From Chloroflexota bacterium (GTDB lineage: Bacteria; Chloroflexota; UBA6077), in the NCBI GenBank assembly GCA_021845945.1, contig JAJZRD010000014.1, positions 1 to 34,562 of the forward strand: DNA of 34,562 nt, given 5' to 3'. Numbering within the stretch: position 1 is the stretch's first letter; the number at the start of each line of letters is the position of its first letter. A program made the position numbers and the translations under genes. The notes under the pieces are model-generated. The model worked only from the letters and a program-made list of their open reading frames with translations. It had not been told where the DNA came from and made no database searches. Shown piece by piece: positions 1-6,249 of the stretch.

Positions 1-342
1 GGTCCCGCAGGGTCGGGAGGTGGAGTGCGCGCCTATGCGCAGATCGGGTCGCTGTCCTCCGGTAGCCCGTCGATCACGCGCGCCCAGAACGTGATTAGCG
101 CGGCCAGATTCGACACCGGTCTGTACTGCGTGGAGGTGGACGCCAGCATCGACCTGAGCAAGACGGTGGCTGTTGTCACAACCGTTGGAGGTAGTTCAGA
201 CCAGGCGGCCTCGCTTGCGGCCTCGCCTGGGGGGTGCTCCTACGTCGCATCCCCGTACATTACCCACAACGTGCAGGTGACCGCGCGCAACGGTTCGGGG
301 GCGTTGATTGACCCGAGGGGTTTCACGATCGTGGTGCCGTAG
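1..342 (+). CDS. C-terminal part of a hypothetical secreted or virion-like protein (5' end outside window)
   Basis: The reading frame is open from base 1 and stops with TAG at 340-342, so only the C-terminus is visible. The first residues are Gly/Pro/Ser-rich (collagen-like), followed by about 100 residues beginning VRAYAQIGS. These carry alternating hydrophobic, probable beta-strand segments, two cysteines (in LYCVEV and GGCSY) and a FTIVVP end. This layout resembles C-terminal domains of collagen-like surface or phage appendage proteins, but I do not recognise a named family. A GTG at 25 could be a start, yet the in-frame Gly-rich stretch before it argues that the gene begins upstream. A hairpin terminator follows at 364-391, so this gene ends its own transcription unit. 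Confidence 0.55.
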   Translation, partial: GPAGSGGGVRAYAQIGSLSSGSPSITRAQNVISAARFDTGLYCVEVDASIDLSKTVAVVTTVGGSSDQAASLAASPGGCSYVASPYITHNVQVTARNGSGALIDPRGFTIVVP

Positions 343-363
343 CGGGCGACCGCGAAGGAGACC

Positions 364-391
364 GAGAGGCGGCCGAATAAGGTCGCCTCTC
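364..391 (+). terminator. Hairpin terminator after the first gene
   Basis: Bases 364-374 pair with 381-391 (11 bp including one G-T wobble) around a 6-base GAATAA loop. The stem lies 22 bases after the stop codon of the first gene. The T tract is short (CTTCG follows), so it is only terminator-like. It separates the first gene from the LexA-type promoter of the next cassette. Confidence 0.5.
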
Positions 392-489
392 TTCGCGTCT
401 TGCCGCCGCCGGGTGCCACTTCAGCATCCGCGCGTACCCTGCCGTCCTCTGCCCTTTCCCCGTCACCCCCGTGTTGCCTCTTCAACCTC

Positions 490-518
490 TTGACTCGCAG
501 GCACGACCCTCGTAGAAT
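490..518 (+). promoter_or_regulatory. Sigma-70 type promoter of the phage-like cassette
   Basis: TTGACT (490-495) and TAGAAT (513-518) are separated by exactly 17 bases, close to the vegetative consensus. The expected start of transcription is about 525, at the left edge of the LexA-type box. The leader to the first start codon (570) would be about 45 bases. Confidence 0.7.
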
Positions 519-524
519 GTACTA

Positions 525-536
525 GAACATACGTTC
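525..536 (+). promoter_or_regulatory. LexA/DinR-type SOS box
   Basis: GAACATACGTTC matches the Gram-positive type SOS operator GAAC-RNRY-GTTC at every defined position and sits in a longer near-palindrome (TAGAAC...GTTCTA). It overlaps the predicted transcription start of the promoter at 490-518, where a repressor would block initiation. The same arrangement recurs on the minus strand at 31303-31349. LexA itself is not in the window, so binding is inferred from the motif and its position. Confidence 0.65.
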
Positions 537-569
537 TAATTCTGGGGGAGGTCGAAAGGGGGTGAGCGG

Positions 570-1004
570 ATGCGCTGTGCCGCGATCGCCAAGAGCACGG
601 GTCGGCCGTGCGGCTGCAGCGCCTCGGCGGGCAGCCGCTACTGCCGGTACCACGGGGGCAGTGGGGAGACCGGGAGGCCAGGCGACGGGGAGACGCGGAG
701 ACGGGGCCACCGGGTGAGGGAAAGCGAGCGGTCCTTCTATGCCGACGTCCTGGAGGAGGGGGCCTTGGAGCTGGAGGTGGCGGCGGCACTGCGTGGGGTG
801 GAGGACGAGATCGCCGTCCTGCGCATGCTGATCCGCAGGGTGGCCCGGGAGGGGGACGTGGAGGCTACTCGCAAGGGGATCGAGACCCTCTGCCGGGCAC
901 TGAAGGTCCAGTACGCCCTGGAGGGCCGCTCCGCCGAGGGCCTCGCCGGCTCCCTGGCCCGGGTGCTGGACGAGCTGGGCAACGAACTGGGGATGGCGCT
1001 GTAG
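570..1004 (+). CDS. Small phage-like protein with N-terminal Cys/His (HGG) zinc motif
   Basis: A 144-residue protein. Residues 3-30 hold C3, C14, C25 and H28 followed by HGG, the pattern C-x10-C-x10-C-x2-H-GG seen in small phage and plasmid proteins annotated as HGG-type or terminase-small-subunit-like; it could bind one zinc ion. A Gly/Arg-rich linker (about 31-48) follows, then a helical acidic/hydrophobic region to the end, suggesting coiled-coil oligomerisation. ATG 570 is preceded by GGGGGTGA at suitable spacing. It is the first gene after the SOS-type promoter and lies 14 bases before the next gene, so the three genes to 2304 are probably one operon. A role in DNA packaging or regulation is only suggested by the family resemblance. 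Confidence 0.6.
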   Translation: MRCAAIAKSTGRPCGCSASAGSRYCRYHGGSGETGRPGDGETRRRGHRVRESERSFYADVLEEGALELEVAAALRGVEDEIAVLRMLIRRVAREGDVEATRKGIETLCRALKVQYALEGRSAEGLAGSLARVLDELGNELGMAL

Positions 1005-1018
1005 AGGGGAGGAGGTTC

Positions 1019-1291
1019 GTGGAGAAGGGGGACGAGGCGTTGAAGGGGGCGATCGGGAGGCTGGCAACGCGTGCCCCGAGGCGAGAAAGAGGGGACGAGG
1101 TGAGGTCGCTGGCCTCGCGACTGGACGATCGAGGGTGCGCATACGGTCGGGTGACCAACGCCCGTCTGGAGGAGGTGGCCCGGGGCTACGAGAGGCTCGA
1201 GGGCAAGCTGAACGCCATCCTGCTGGCCGCCACCGGCACCTTCCTGAGCAGCCTGGTGGGCATGGTCCTCTATCACCTGCGGGGGGGATGA
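1019..1291 (+). CDS. Small membrane protein, XhlA/holin-associated-like
   Basis: A 90-residue protein starting at GTG 1019 behind an excellent ribosome site (GGGGAGGAGG, 1006-1015). Residues 1-65 are charged and helical with a probable coiled coil (RLEEVARGYERLEGK), followed by one membrane segment (about residues 66-85, LLAATGTFLSSLVGMVLY) and a short basic tail. Length and layout (amphipathic helix then a single C-terminal transmembrane helix) match XhlA-type proteins that accompany holins in phage lysis cassettes. No endolysin or second holin lies beside it, so the lysis role is inference. Its stop overlaps the start of the next gene (ATGA at 1288-1291), indicating translational coupling. 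Confidence 0.6.
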   Translation: MEKGDEALKGAIGRLATRAPRRERGDEVRSLASRLDDRGCAYGRVTNARLEEVARGYERLEGKLNAILLAATGTFLSSLVGMVLYHLRGG

Positions 1292-2304
1292 GGGTGGAAA
1301 GGGGCGACGGGCAGGGGGGGACCGGTTGCGGAGGCCGGCGGGAGCGGGCGGTGGGGGGCGACGGGTGGATGGAGGCGGCCGAAGAGGGGGGCCAGCGGGC
1401 GCGAGAGGAGATGGTGTCCCTGCTGGCCCTCCGGTACCGCTCGGGGGATCGCACCGCCCTGGGCGAGCTGTACTCCGAGCTGGAGCCCGTAGTCCGGGGC
1501 TTCCTCCGGCGCCATCTCTCAGCTCCCCGCCCGCTGCCGCCGGGGCTGGAGGCGTGCGATCTCTACCAGCAGGCCTACGTGGCGCTGGCGGAGGCAGCCC
1601 TGGAATGGCAACCGGACCGGCGGGACAACTTCATGCCCTACTTCCTCCGCTCCTTTCCCTGGAGGATCGATCGCTACCTGCGATCCCAGACCCCCTCCCG
1701 GCGAACGGCCCGCTTTCAGCTGCGCAGCATGCCCCACGATCTCCTGATGGAGCAGATGGCCGGCGCCCCAGGCATCGATGGGCGGGAGTGGGACGATGCC
1801 CTGGTCTGCCAGGAGCTGATGCGAGGGCTGCCGAGGCTGTACGGTCGGGTGGTGAGGCTGCACCTCTACCATGGCCTCCCTTTTGCGAAGGTGGCGGAGG
1901 CGCTGGGCATCAGCCGGTCGGCCGCCCACGAGGCGTTTGGCCGGGCTATCTCCCTGTCCCGGTCCCTCTTGGCCGAACCGCCGGTGAACCCCGAGGGGGA
2001 CCGAACCGAGGCACCCTCCCCCCGCCGAAGCGACGTCGACCCGGCGCTGCTGCGGCGCTGCGTGGAGGCTCTGCACCGGTTGGCTCCGCGCGGTGCGCCC
2101 CTGCCGGGTCGGGAGCTTCTGTGCCGCGAGGCCGGCTTGACCTGGCCGGAGTACAGGGAAATAATGGCAGGGTTGCGCGCCCGAGGCTGCCTGGTGGGCA
2201 GGAGGCGGGGCAGCGCCGGCAGTCTGGCCTGCGCGACCTCTGTCGAGACCCTGCGGCGGCTCGGAGACGGGGCGGCGGGGAGAAAGGGAGACGGGGAGAT
2301 TTAA
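1288..2304 (+). CDS. Sigma-70/ECF-like RNA polymerase sigma factor with extra C-terminal domain
   Basis: A 338-residue protein. Residues about 45-135 resemble sigma region 2 (acidic helix, then DLYQQAYVALAEA and a helical stretch ending with IDRYLRSQTP). Residues about 170-226 resemble region 4, with a clear helix-turn-helix (FAKVAEALGISRSAAHEAFGRA). After a Pro-rich linker, residues 250-325 form an additional probable winged-helix domain not usual in ECF factors. The start is taken at ATG 1288, which overlaps the preceding stop (ATGA); ATG 1366 is an alternative that removes the Gly-rich first 26 residues. It ends the SOS-controlled cassette and may direct RNA polymerase to phage or mobile-element genes. 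The last residues (GRKGDGEI) come from a G-rich simple repeat. Confidence 0.65.
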   Translation: MRVERGDGQGGTGCGGRRERAVGGDGWMEAAEEGGQRAREEMVSLLALRYRSGDRTALGELYSELEPVVRGFLRRHLSAPRPLPPGLEACDLYQQAYVALAEAALEWQPDRRDNFMPYFLRSFPWRIDRYLRSQTPSRRTARFQLRSMPHDLLMEQMAGAPGIDGREWDDALVCQELMRGLPRLYGRVVRLHLYHGLPFAKVAEALGISRSAAHEAFGRAISLSRSLLAEPPVNPEGDRTEAPSPRRSDVDPALLRRCVEALHRLAPRGAPLPGRELLCREAGLTWPEYREIMAGLRARGCLVGRRRGSAGSLACATSVETLRRLGDGAAGRKGDGEI

Positions 2305-2384
2305 CCGAGAACGTAGGGCAGGTGGCGCGAGCGAGCACAGCGCCACGCCTGTGCCCCGCCGCCCCCGACGGCAGCCTCGACACC

Positions 2385-2459
2385 GTAGGGCGGGGCCCTG
2401 TGCCCCACCGCCCGGCGGGCGATGGTGGGCCGGCGGCAGGGCAGAGCGCCCTGCCCTAC
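2385..2459. repeat. Palindromic intergenic element, GTAGGGC-ended
   Basis: The element starts GTAGGGC and ends GCCCTAC, with further inverted G/C-rich segments inside, and lies in the 205-base gap 2305-2509. Related elements with GTAGGGC ends occur at 4354-4382 and 24708-24737. Nothing else is apparent in this gap except the ribosome site just before 2510. Confidence 0.6.
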
Positions 2460-2509
2460 ATCTTGAGACAAAGGCGGTGGCTTGCCACCGCACCCCAAAG
2501 GGGAGAGAG

Positions 2510-3280
2510 ATGGATCTGACCTTCACCTTCCTGGGGACTGGGACCTCCCACGGGGTGCCCTGCATCGGCTGCCATTGTCCGGTCTGCAGCTCCGGCGATC
2601 CCAAGAATCAGCGCTACCGCTGCTCCGTGCTGCTCCAGTACGATGGGCGGAACGTCCTGATCGACACGGCCACGGAGTCTCGGCTGCAGGCGATCCGGGC
2701 GGGGATGGAGCGGCTGGACGCCATCCTCTTCACCCACTCCCACGCCGATCACATCAGCGGTCTGGACGACGTGCGCTCCTTCAGCGAGCGCCAGGGCGCG
2801 CCGATCCCCTGCTATGGGAGCCCCGAAACCCTGAAGGAGATCCGCCGCCGCTTCGACTACATCTTCACCCCCACGCAAATGGGCGGAGGGAAGCCCCGCC
2901 TGGAGTTGATCCCCCTCCAGGGGCCGGTGAGCCTCTTCGGTCTGGAGATCCTGCCCGTTCCCGTGTACCACGGCAAGCTGCAGGTGCTGGCCTTCCGCTT
3001 CGGTCGAGCCGCCTACGTTACCGACACCAACCGCATCCCCGACGGCTCCATGGATCTGCTGCGGGGGCTGGATCTGCTGGTGCTGGATGCCCTCCGGTGG
3101 ACCCCTCACCCCACCCATTTCACCGTGGATCAGGCGCTGAAGGTCATCCAGGAGCTGCGCCCCGCGAGGAGCTACCTCACCCACCTCACCCACGATCTGG
3201 ATTACGCCTGCACCAACGCGGCCCTTCCCCAGGGGGTGGAGCTGGCCTACGACGGGCTGGCCCTGCGGCTGCAGGTGTGA
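2510..3280 (+). CDS. PhnP-like metallo-beta-lactamase-fold phosphodiesterase
   Basis: A 256-residue hydrolase of the metallo-beta-lactamase superfamily. The metal signature HSHADH lies at residues 76-81, a strand-1 motif FLGTGTSHGVP at 7-17, and further metal ligands are likely at YHGK (about 159) and the TDTN region (about 174-177). A Cys cluster (C18, C21, C23, C26 and C38) matches PhnP-type enzymes, which carry a structural zinc and hydrolyse phosphoribosyl 1,2-cyclic phosphate. No other phosphonate (phn) genes are nearby, so a general cyclic-phosphate hydrolase is more cautious than a carbon-phosphorus lyase role. ATG 2510 follows GGGGAGAGAG; upstream in-frame codons are repeat sequence, so the longer frame is rejected. 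Confidence 0.8.
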   Translation: MDLTFTFLGTGTSHGVPCIGCHCPVCSSGDPKNQRYRCSVLLQYDGRNVLIDTATESRLQAIRAGMERLDAILFTHSHADHISGLDDVRSFSERQGAPIPCYGSPETLKEIRRRFDYIFTPTQMGGGKPRLELIPLQGPVSLFGLEILPVPVYHGKLQVLAFRFGRAAYVTDTNRIPDGSMDLLRGLDLLVLDALRWTPHPTHFTVDQALKVIQELRPARSYLTHLTHDLDYACTNAALPQGVELAYDGLALRLQV

Positions 3281-3314
3281 AACGGGGTACGGCGGGAGCC
3301 TCGCCCTCCCCTTC

Positions 3315-3343
3315 TTCGCCTCAGGCGGCCAATAGGGTACAAT
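3315..3343 (+). promoter_or_regulatory. Candidate promoter for corA
   Basis: TACAAT (3338-3343) is a good -10 box; TTCGCC (3315-3320), 17 bases upstream, is a weak -35. The start would be about 3350, leaving a short leader with the AGGGAGGTGA ribosome site (3356-3364). Confidence 0.45.
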
Positions 3344-3370
3344 TCCCGCGGCGGAAGGGAGGTGAAACGG

Positions 3371-4348
3371 ATGGCCGTGAAGGATAACGTCACCCCGTCG
3401 GGCGTTCCGGACCCTCGCCCGGAGGAGCACAAGCTAAACCTGCAGATCGTCCGCCACGGCAAGATGACGTGGGTAAACGTGGAGCGTCCCACCAGGGACG
3501 AGATCGAGTGGCTGCGGCAGAACTATCCCTTCCACCCCCTGCATCTGGACGACTGCCTGAGCAAGATCCAGCGGCCCAAGATCGACGAGCACGAGGACCA
3601 TCTGTTCATCGTGCTCCACTTCCCCGTCTTCAACAAGATGGCCGGCGTCACCGTGGCCAGCGAGGTGGACATCTTCATAGGTGCCGATTACTTCGTCACC
3701 GTCCACGCGGGGGACATCAAGCCGCTGCGCCGGATGTTCCAGGAGTGCTTCAGCAACCAGGCGACCCGGCAGGAGCTGACGGGGAGGAGCACCGGCTACC
3801 TGCTCTACCGGGTGGTGGACCGGCTGGTGGACTACTGCTTCCCGATCCTGAACAAGATCGAGTCCAACCTCGAGGCAGTCGAGGACACCATCTTCGAGGA
3901 GAACGTGCGGCAGACGGTGCGGGACATCTCGGTGATCCGGCGGGACATCCTCAACTTCCGCCGGATCGTGAAGCCCCAGATCCCGGTGATCGCCAGCCTG
4001 GAGCGCAAGAAGACCCCCTTCCTCCAGGAGGACCTGGAGGCGTACTTCGGGGACATCTCGGACCACGTGGCGAAGATCTGGGACATCCTGGAGGACTTCA
4101 AGGAGATGGTCGACGGCCTGGCCGCTACCAACGACTCCCTCACCTCCTACCGGCTGAACGAGGTGATGAAGATCCTCACCACCATCTCGGTGATCATGCT
4201 GCCCCTGACGTTGGTGTCGGGCATCTACGGGATGAACATCCAGCTACCGATGATGGAGCACCCCCTGGCCTTCCTGATGGTGATCGGCGTCATGGTGGCC
4301 ATCGCGGTGGGGATGTTGGCATACTTCCGCCGACGGCGGTGGATCTAG
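3371..4348 (+). CDS. corA: CorA-family magnesium/cobalt channel
   Basis: A 325-residue inner-membrane divalent cation channel. Residues 1-260 form the cytosolic alpha/beta plus long-helix funnel. The two transmembrane helices are about 266-286 and 299-318, with the signature YGMN at 286-289 at the end of the first, as in all CorA pores, and a basic C-terminal end (RRRRWI). Length is typical. ATG 3371 is chosen because AGGGAGGTGA ends about seven bases upstream; the in-frame GTG at 3362 lies inside that ribosome site. It stands alone in its unit, but a second magnesium-type protein (7439-8725) is a few kilobases away. The mRNA leader is too short for a magnesium riboswitch. Confidence 0.92.
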   Translation: MAVKDNVTPSGVPDPRPEEHKLNLQIVRHGKMTWVNVERPTRDEIEWLRQNYPFHPLHLDDCLSKIQRPKIDEHEDHLFIVLHFPVFNKMAGVTVASEVDIFIGADYFVTVHAGDIKPLRRMFQECFSNQATRQELTGRSTGYLLYRVVDRLVDYCFPILNKIESNLEAVEDTIFEENVRQTVRDISVIRRDILNFRRIVKPQIPVIASLERKKTPFLQEDLEAYFGDISDHVAKIWDILEDFKEMVDGLAATNDSLTSYRLNEVMKILTTISVIMLPLTLVSGIYGMNIQLPMMEHPLAFLMVIGVMVAIAVGMLAYFRRRRWI

Positions 4349-4353
4349 AAACG

Positions 4354-4382
4354 TGTAGGGCGGGTCTCGGACCCACCCCTAC
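4354..4382. repeat. Short palindromic element between convergent genes
   Basis: GTAGGGCGGGTC and its near-complement form a hairpin (one bulge, loop about TCG) between corA and the convergent greA-like gene. It has the same GTAGGGC...CCTAC ends as the element at 2385-2459. It could act as a weak bidirectional transcription stop but has no T tract. Confidence 0.5.
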
Positions 4383-4454
4383 GAACTCACTCGCGATCGC
4401 AGCGACCCGGCCGACGCCGAGGCGATGTTGGCCTCGGGGTAGCCTTTCGCTCTC

Positions 4455-5327
4455 CTATCGGTTCTCGACCTTCTGCACCCGCAGGTGCAGGGTGCCCGCC
4501 GGAACCTCCACGTCGACGTCGTCACCGATCACCTTGCCGGTCAGAGCCTTCCCGACGGGGGACTGGATCGAGATCTTCCCGTGCTTCGGGTCGATCTCTC
4601 CCGGCCCCACCAGGGTGTAGACGATCTCCTCGTCCTCGGTCAGGTCGATGAGTGTCACTTTGCTGCCGAGGTCGGCCACGTGGGCCGGCCCCGTGTCCTC
4701 CACCACGTGACCCGTCTGAAGGACGTTCTGCAGCTCCCGAATGCGGGCTTCCACCTCGCCCTGGTGCTGCTTGGCCACGTCGTAGGGGGCGTTCTCGCGG
4801 AAGTCCTTGTCGGCGGCTGCCGTGCGCAACTCCATGGCGATCTTGGGCCGCATCTCGGTCTCCAGGTGGCTGAGCTCGGCGGAGAGCTTGTCGTACCCCT
4901 CGCGGGTCAGGCGGACGCCCCCGTTGCCCACCGGTTCGAGACTCGGAGCCGGCTGGGACTTGGGTGACTCGGGCTTCTCCTTCGTTTTCTTCTTCTTCAG
5001 CTTGATCTCGGTGGCCAGGTTGCTATCTATCCAGCGCTGCTTCCTGGCCTCCGTCAGGAAGGCCCGCACCGCCTCCAACCGCTGGGTGGCGTCGGTCCTG
5101 GCCTCGGCCATCAGCTGTACCTGGTAGCGCTCCAGGTCGGGCGGGGTGATGGAGCCCACGGTTCGCTGGGGTCCGAACCAGCGAACGAAGGCGTTCAACT
5201 CCTGGGCGTAGCCGCTTCTCTCCTCCTGGCTCAAGCAGGAGAGGTAGCTCGCTACCGCCTGGCTGAGAGCGAGGTTTGACTGAGGCTGAGCGAGACCACT
5301 AGAATGCTCTTGGGCGGAGCGAGGCAT
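4455..5327 (-). CDS. greA: GreA transcript-cleavage factor fused to a tyrosine-recombinase-like N-terminal domain
   Basis: A 290-residue protein, nearly twice normal GreA length (about 158). Residues about 138-290 are a full GreA: the coiled-coil starts RLTREGYDKL and its tip reads DKDFRENAPY, keeping the two acidic residues (D175, E178) that position magnesium for cleavage of backtracked RNA. The globular domain (TGHVVED... to VGKALTGK) closes the protein. Residues about 18-108 instead match the SAM-like core-binding domain of XerC/D-type recombinases (LSQAVASYLSCL, ITPPDLERYQ, LEAVRAFLTEARKQRWI), without any catalytic domain. A Lys/Pro-rich linker (109-137) joins them. ATG 5327 follows GGAGGAAAG at good spacing. 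It is transcribed divergently from rsmG. GreA function is likely; the extra domain may bind DNA or RNA polymerase (inference). Confidence 0.88.
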   Translation of the reverse strand: MPRSAQEHSSGLAQPQSNLALSQAVASYLSCLSQEERSGYAQELNAFVRWFGPQRTVGSITPPDLERYQVQLMAEARTDATQRLEAVRAFLTEARKQRWIDSNLATEIKLKKKKTKEKPESPKSQPAPSLEPVGNGGVRLTREGYDKLSAELSHLETEMRPKIAMELRTAAADKDFRENAPYDVAKQHQGEVEARIRELQNVLQTGHVVEDTGPAHVADLGSKVTLIDLTEDEEIVYTLVGPGEIDPKHGKISIQSPVGKALTGKVIGDDVDVEVPAGTLHLRVQKVENR

Positions 5328-5363
5328 GATGTCTTTCCTCCGGTAAAACATTGTCAACCGGGA

Positions 5364-5393
5364 ATTATAGCCGAAGGCTCGACGCTTAGCCAA
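5364..5393 (-). promoter_or_regulatory. Promoter of the greA-like gene
   Basis: On the minus strand TTGGCT (5393-5388) and a perfect TATAAT (5369-5364) are 18 bases apart. The start would be about 5357, giving a leader of roughly 30 bases that ends in the GGAGGAAAG ribosome site before ATG 5327. Confidence 0.7.
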
Positions 5394-5436
5394 CGCAGGG
5401 TCGAACGGACTCTCCGCGTATGTTATAGCGCCAGCC

Positions 5437-6249
5437 GTGAGGGAGATCGTGGCTGACCTGAAACTGCTCCAGGCCGGAGCCAGCGATCTGGGACTCGAGC
5501 TGCACCGCGAGCAGCTTGCCGCCTTCTCGCTCTACATGAACGAGTTGCTGCGGTGGAACCAGCGAGCCAATCTGACCGCCATCATCGCGCCCGAGGAGAT
5601 CCAGACCAAACACTTCCTGGACTCCCTCACCTGCCTCCTGGGGTTTCCCGGCATCGACCCTCCCTCCGAGGGCGGGAACGGCTCCGGGGAGCTGGCGGAG
5701 CGGCTGAACAGGGGGATCGACCTCTCCTGCATCGACGTGGGCAGCGGCGCCGGCTTCCCGGGGTTGCCCCTGAAGATCTGCCTGCCTGAGATGCGGCTCA
5801 CGCTGATCGAATCCATCGGCAAGAAGACCGCCTTCCTATCCCACATGGTGGAGATGCTGAAGCTGGAGAACACCAGGGTGCTCACCACGCGAGCCGAGGA
5901 CCTGGCCCGCGTTCCGGGGGAACGGGAGAAGTACGACGTCGTGGTAGCGCGGGCCGTGTCGCGGCTGGCGGTGCTGGTGGAGCTGTGCCTCCCCTTCTGC
6001 CGGGTGGACGGCAGGGTGATAGCCCCCAAGAAGGGGGACATGGCCGAGGAGATCGAGGAGGGTCGCTACGCGGTTGGACTGCTGGGGGGCAGCTACCGGG
6101 AGCCGGTGCCGGTTCGTCTCTCCCTGCTGGAGGAGGGTCGCTCGCTGGTGATCGTGGAGAAGGTCTCCTCCACCCCCCATCAGTATCCTCGCAGGGCCGG
6201 CATGCCGACCAAACGGCCCCTTGCGGCGCCCTCTGGACCTCAGGAGTGA
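5437..6249 (+). CDS. rsmG: 16S rRNA 7-methylguanosine methyltransferase RsmG (GidB)
   Basis: Up to 270 residues. RsmG methylates N7 of G527 in the 530 loop of 16S rRNA using S-adenosylmethionine. The SAM-binding motif VGSGAGFPGLPL is at 101-112, preceded by the family hallmarks YMNELLRWNQRANLTAI (33-49) and HFLDSL (59-64); the AVSRL motif of the Rossmann domain follows later. A hydrophilic insertion (about residues 72-95) before the SAM motif and a longer C-terminus make it larger than E. coli RsmG (207). The start is uncertain: GTG 5437 has no clear ribosome site; GTG 5449 lies just after GAGGGAGA. Its stop overlaps the next start (GTGA at 6246-6249), so the two genes are co-translated. Confidence 0.9.
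   Translation: MREIVADLKLLQAGASDLGLELHREQLAAFSLYMNELLRWNQRANLTAIIAPEEIQTKHFLDSLTCLLGFPGIDPPSEGGNGSGELAERLNRGIDLSCIDVGSGAGFPGLPLKICLPEMRLTLIESIGKKTAFLSHMVEMLKLENTRVLTTRAEDLARVPGEREKYDVVVARAVSRLAVLVELCLPFCRVDGRVIAPKKGDMAEEIEEGRYAVGLLGGSYREPVPVRLSLLEEGRSLVIVEKVSSTPHQYPRRAGMPTKRPLAAPSGPQE

Noticed and set aside
522..1454. Long minus-strand open frame opposite the phage-like cassette
   Set aside because: Pro/Arg/Ser-rich product typical of the antisense of GC-rich genes; no ribosome site and it crosses two genes.
4455..5393. An active tyrosine recombinase at the greA locus
   Set aside because: Only the core-binding domain is present; no R-H-R-Y catalytic region, and the C-terminal part is clearly GreA.
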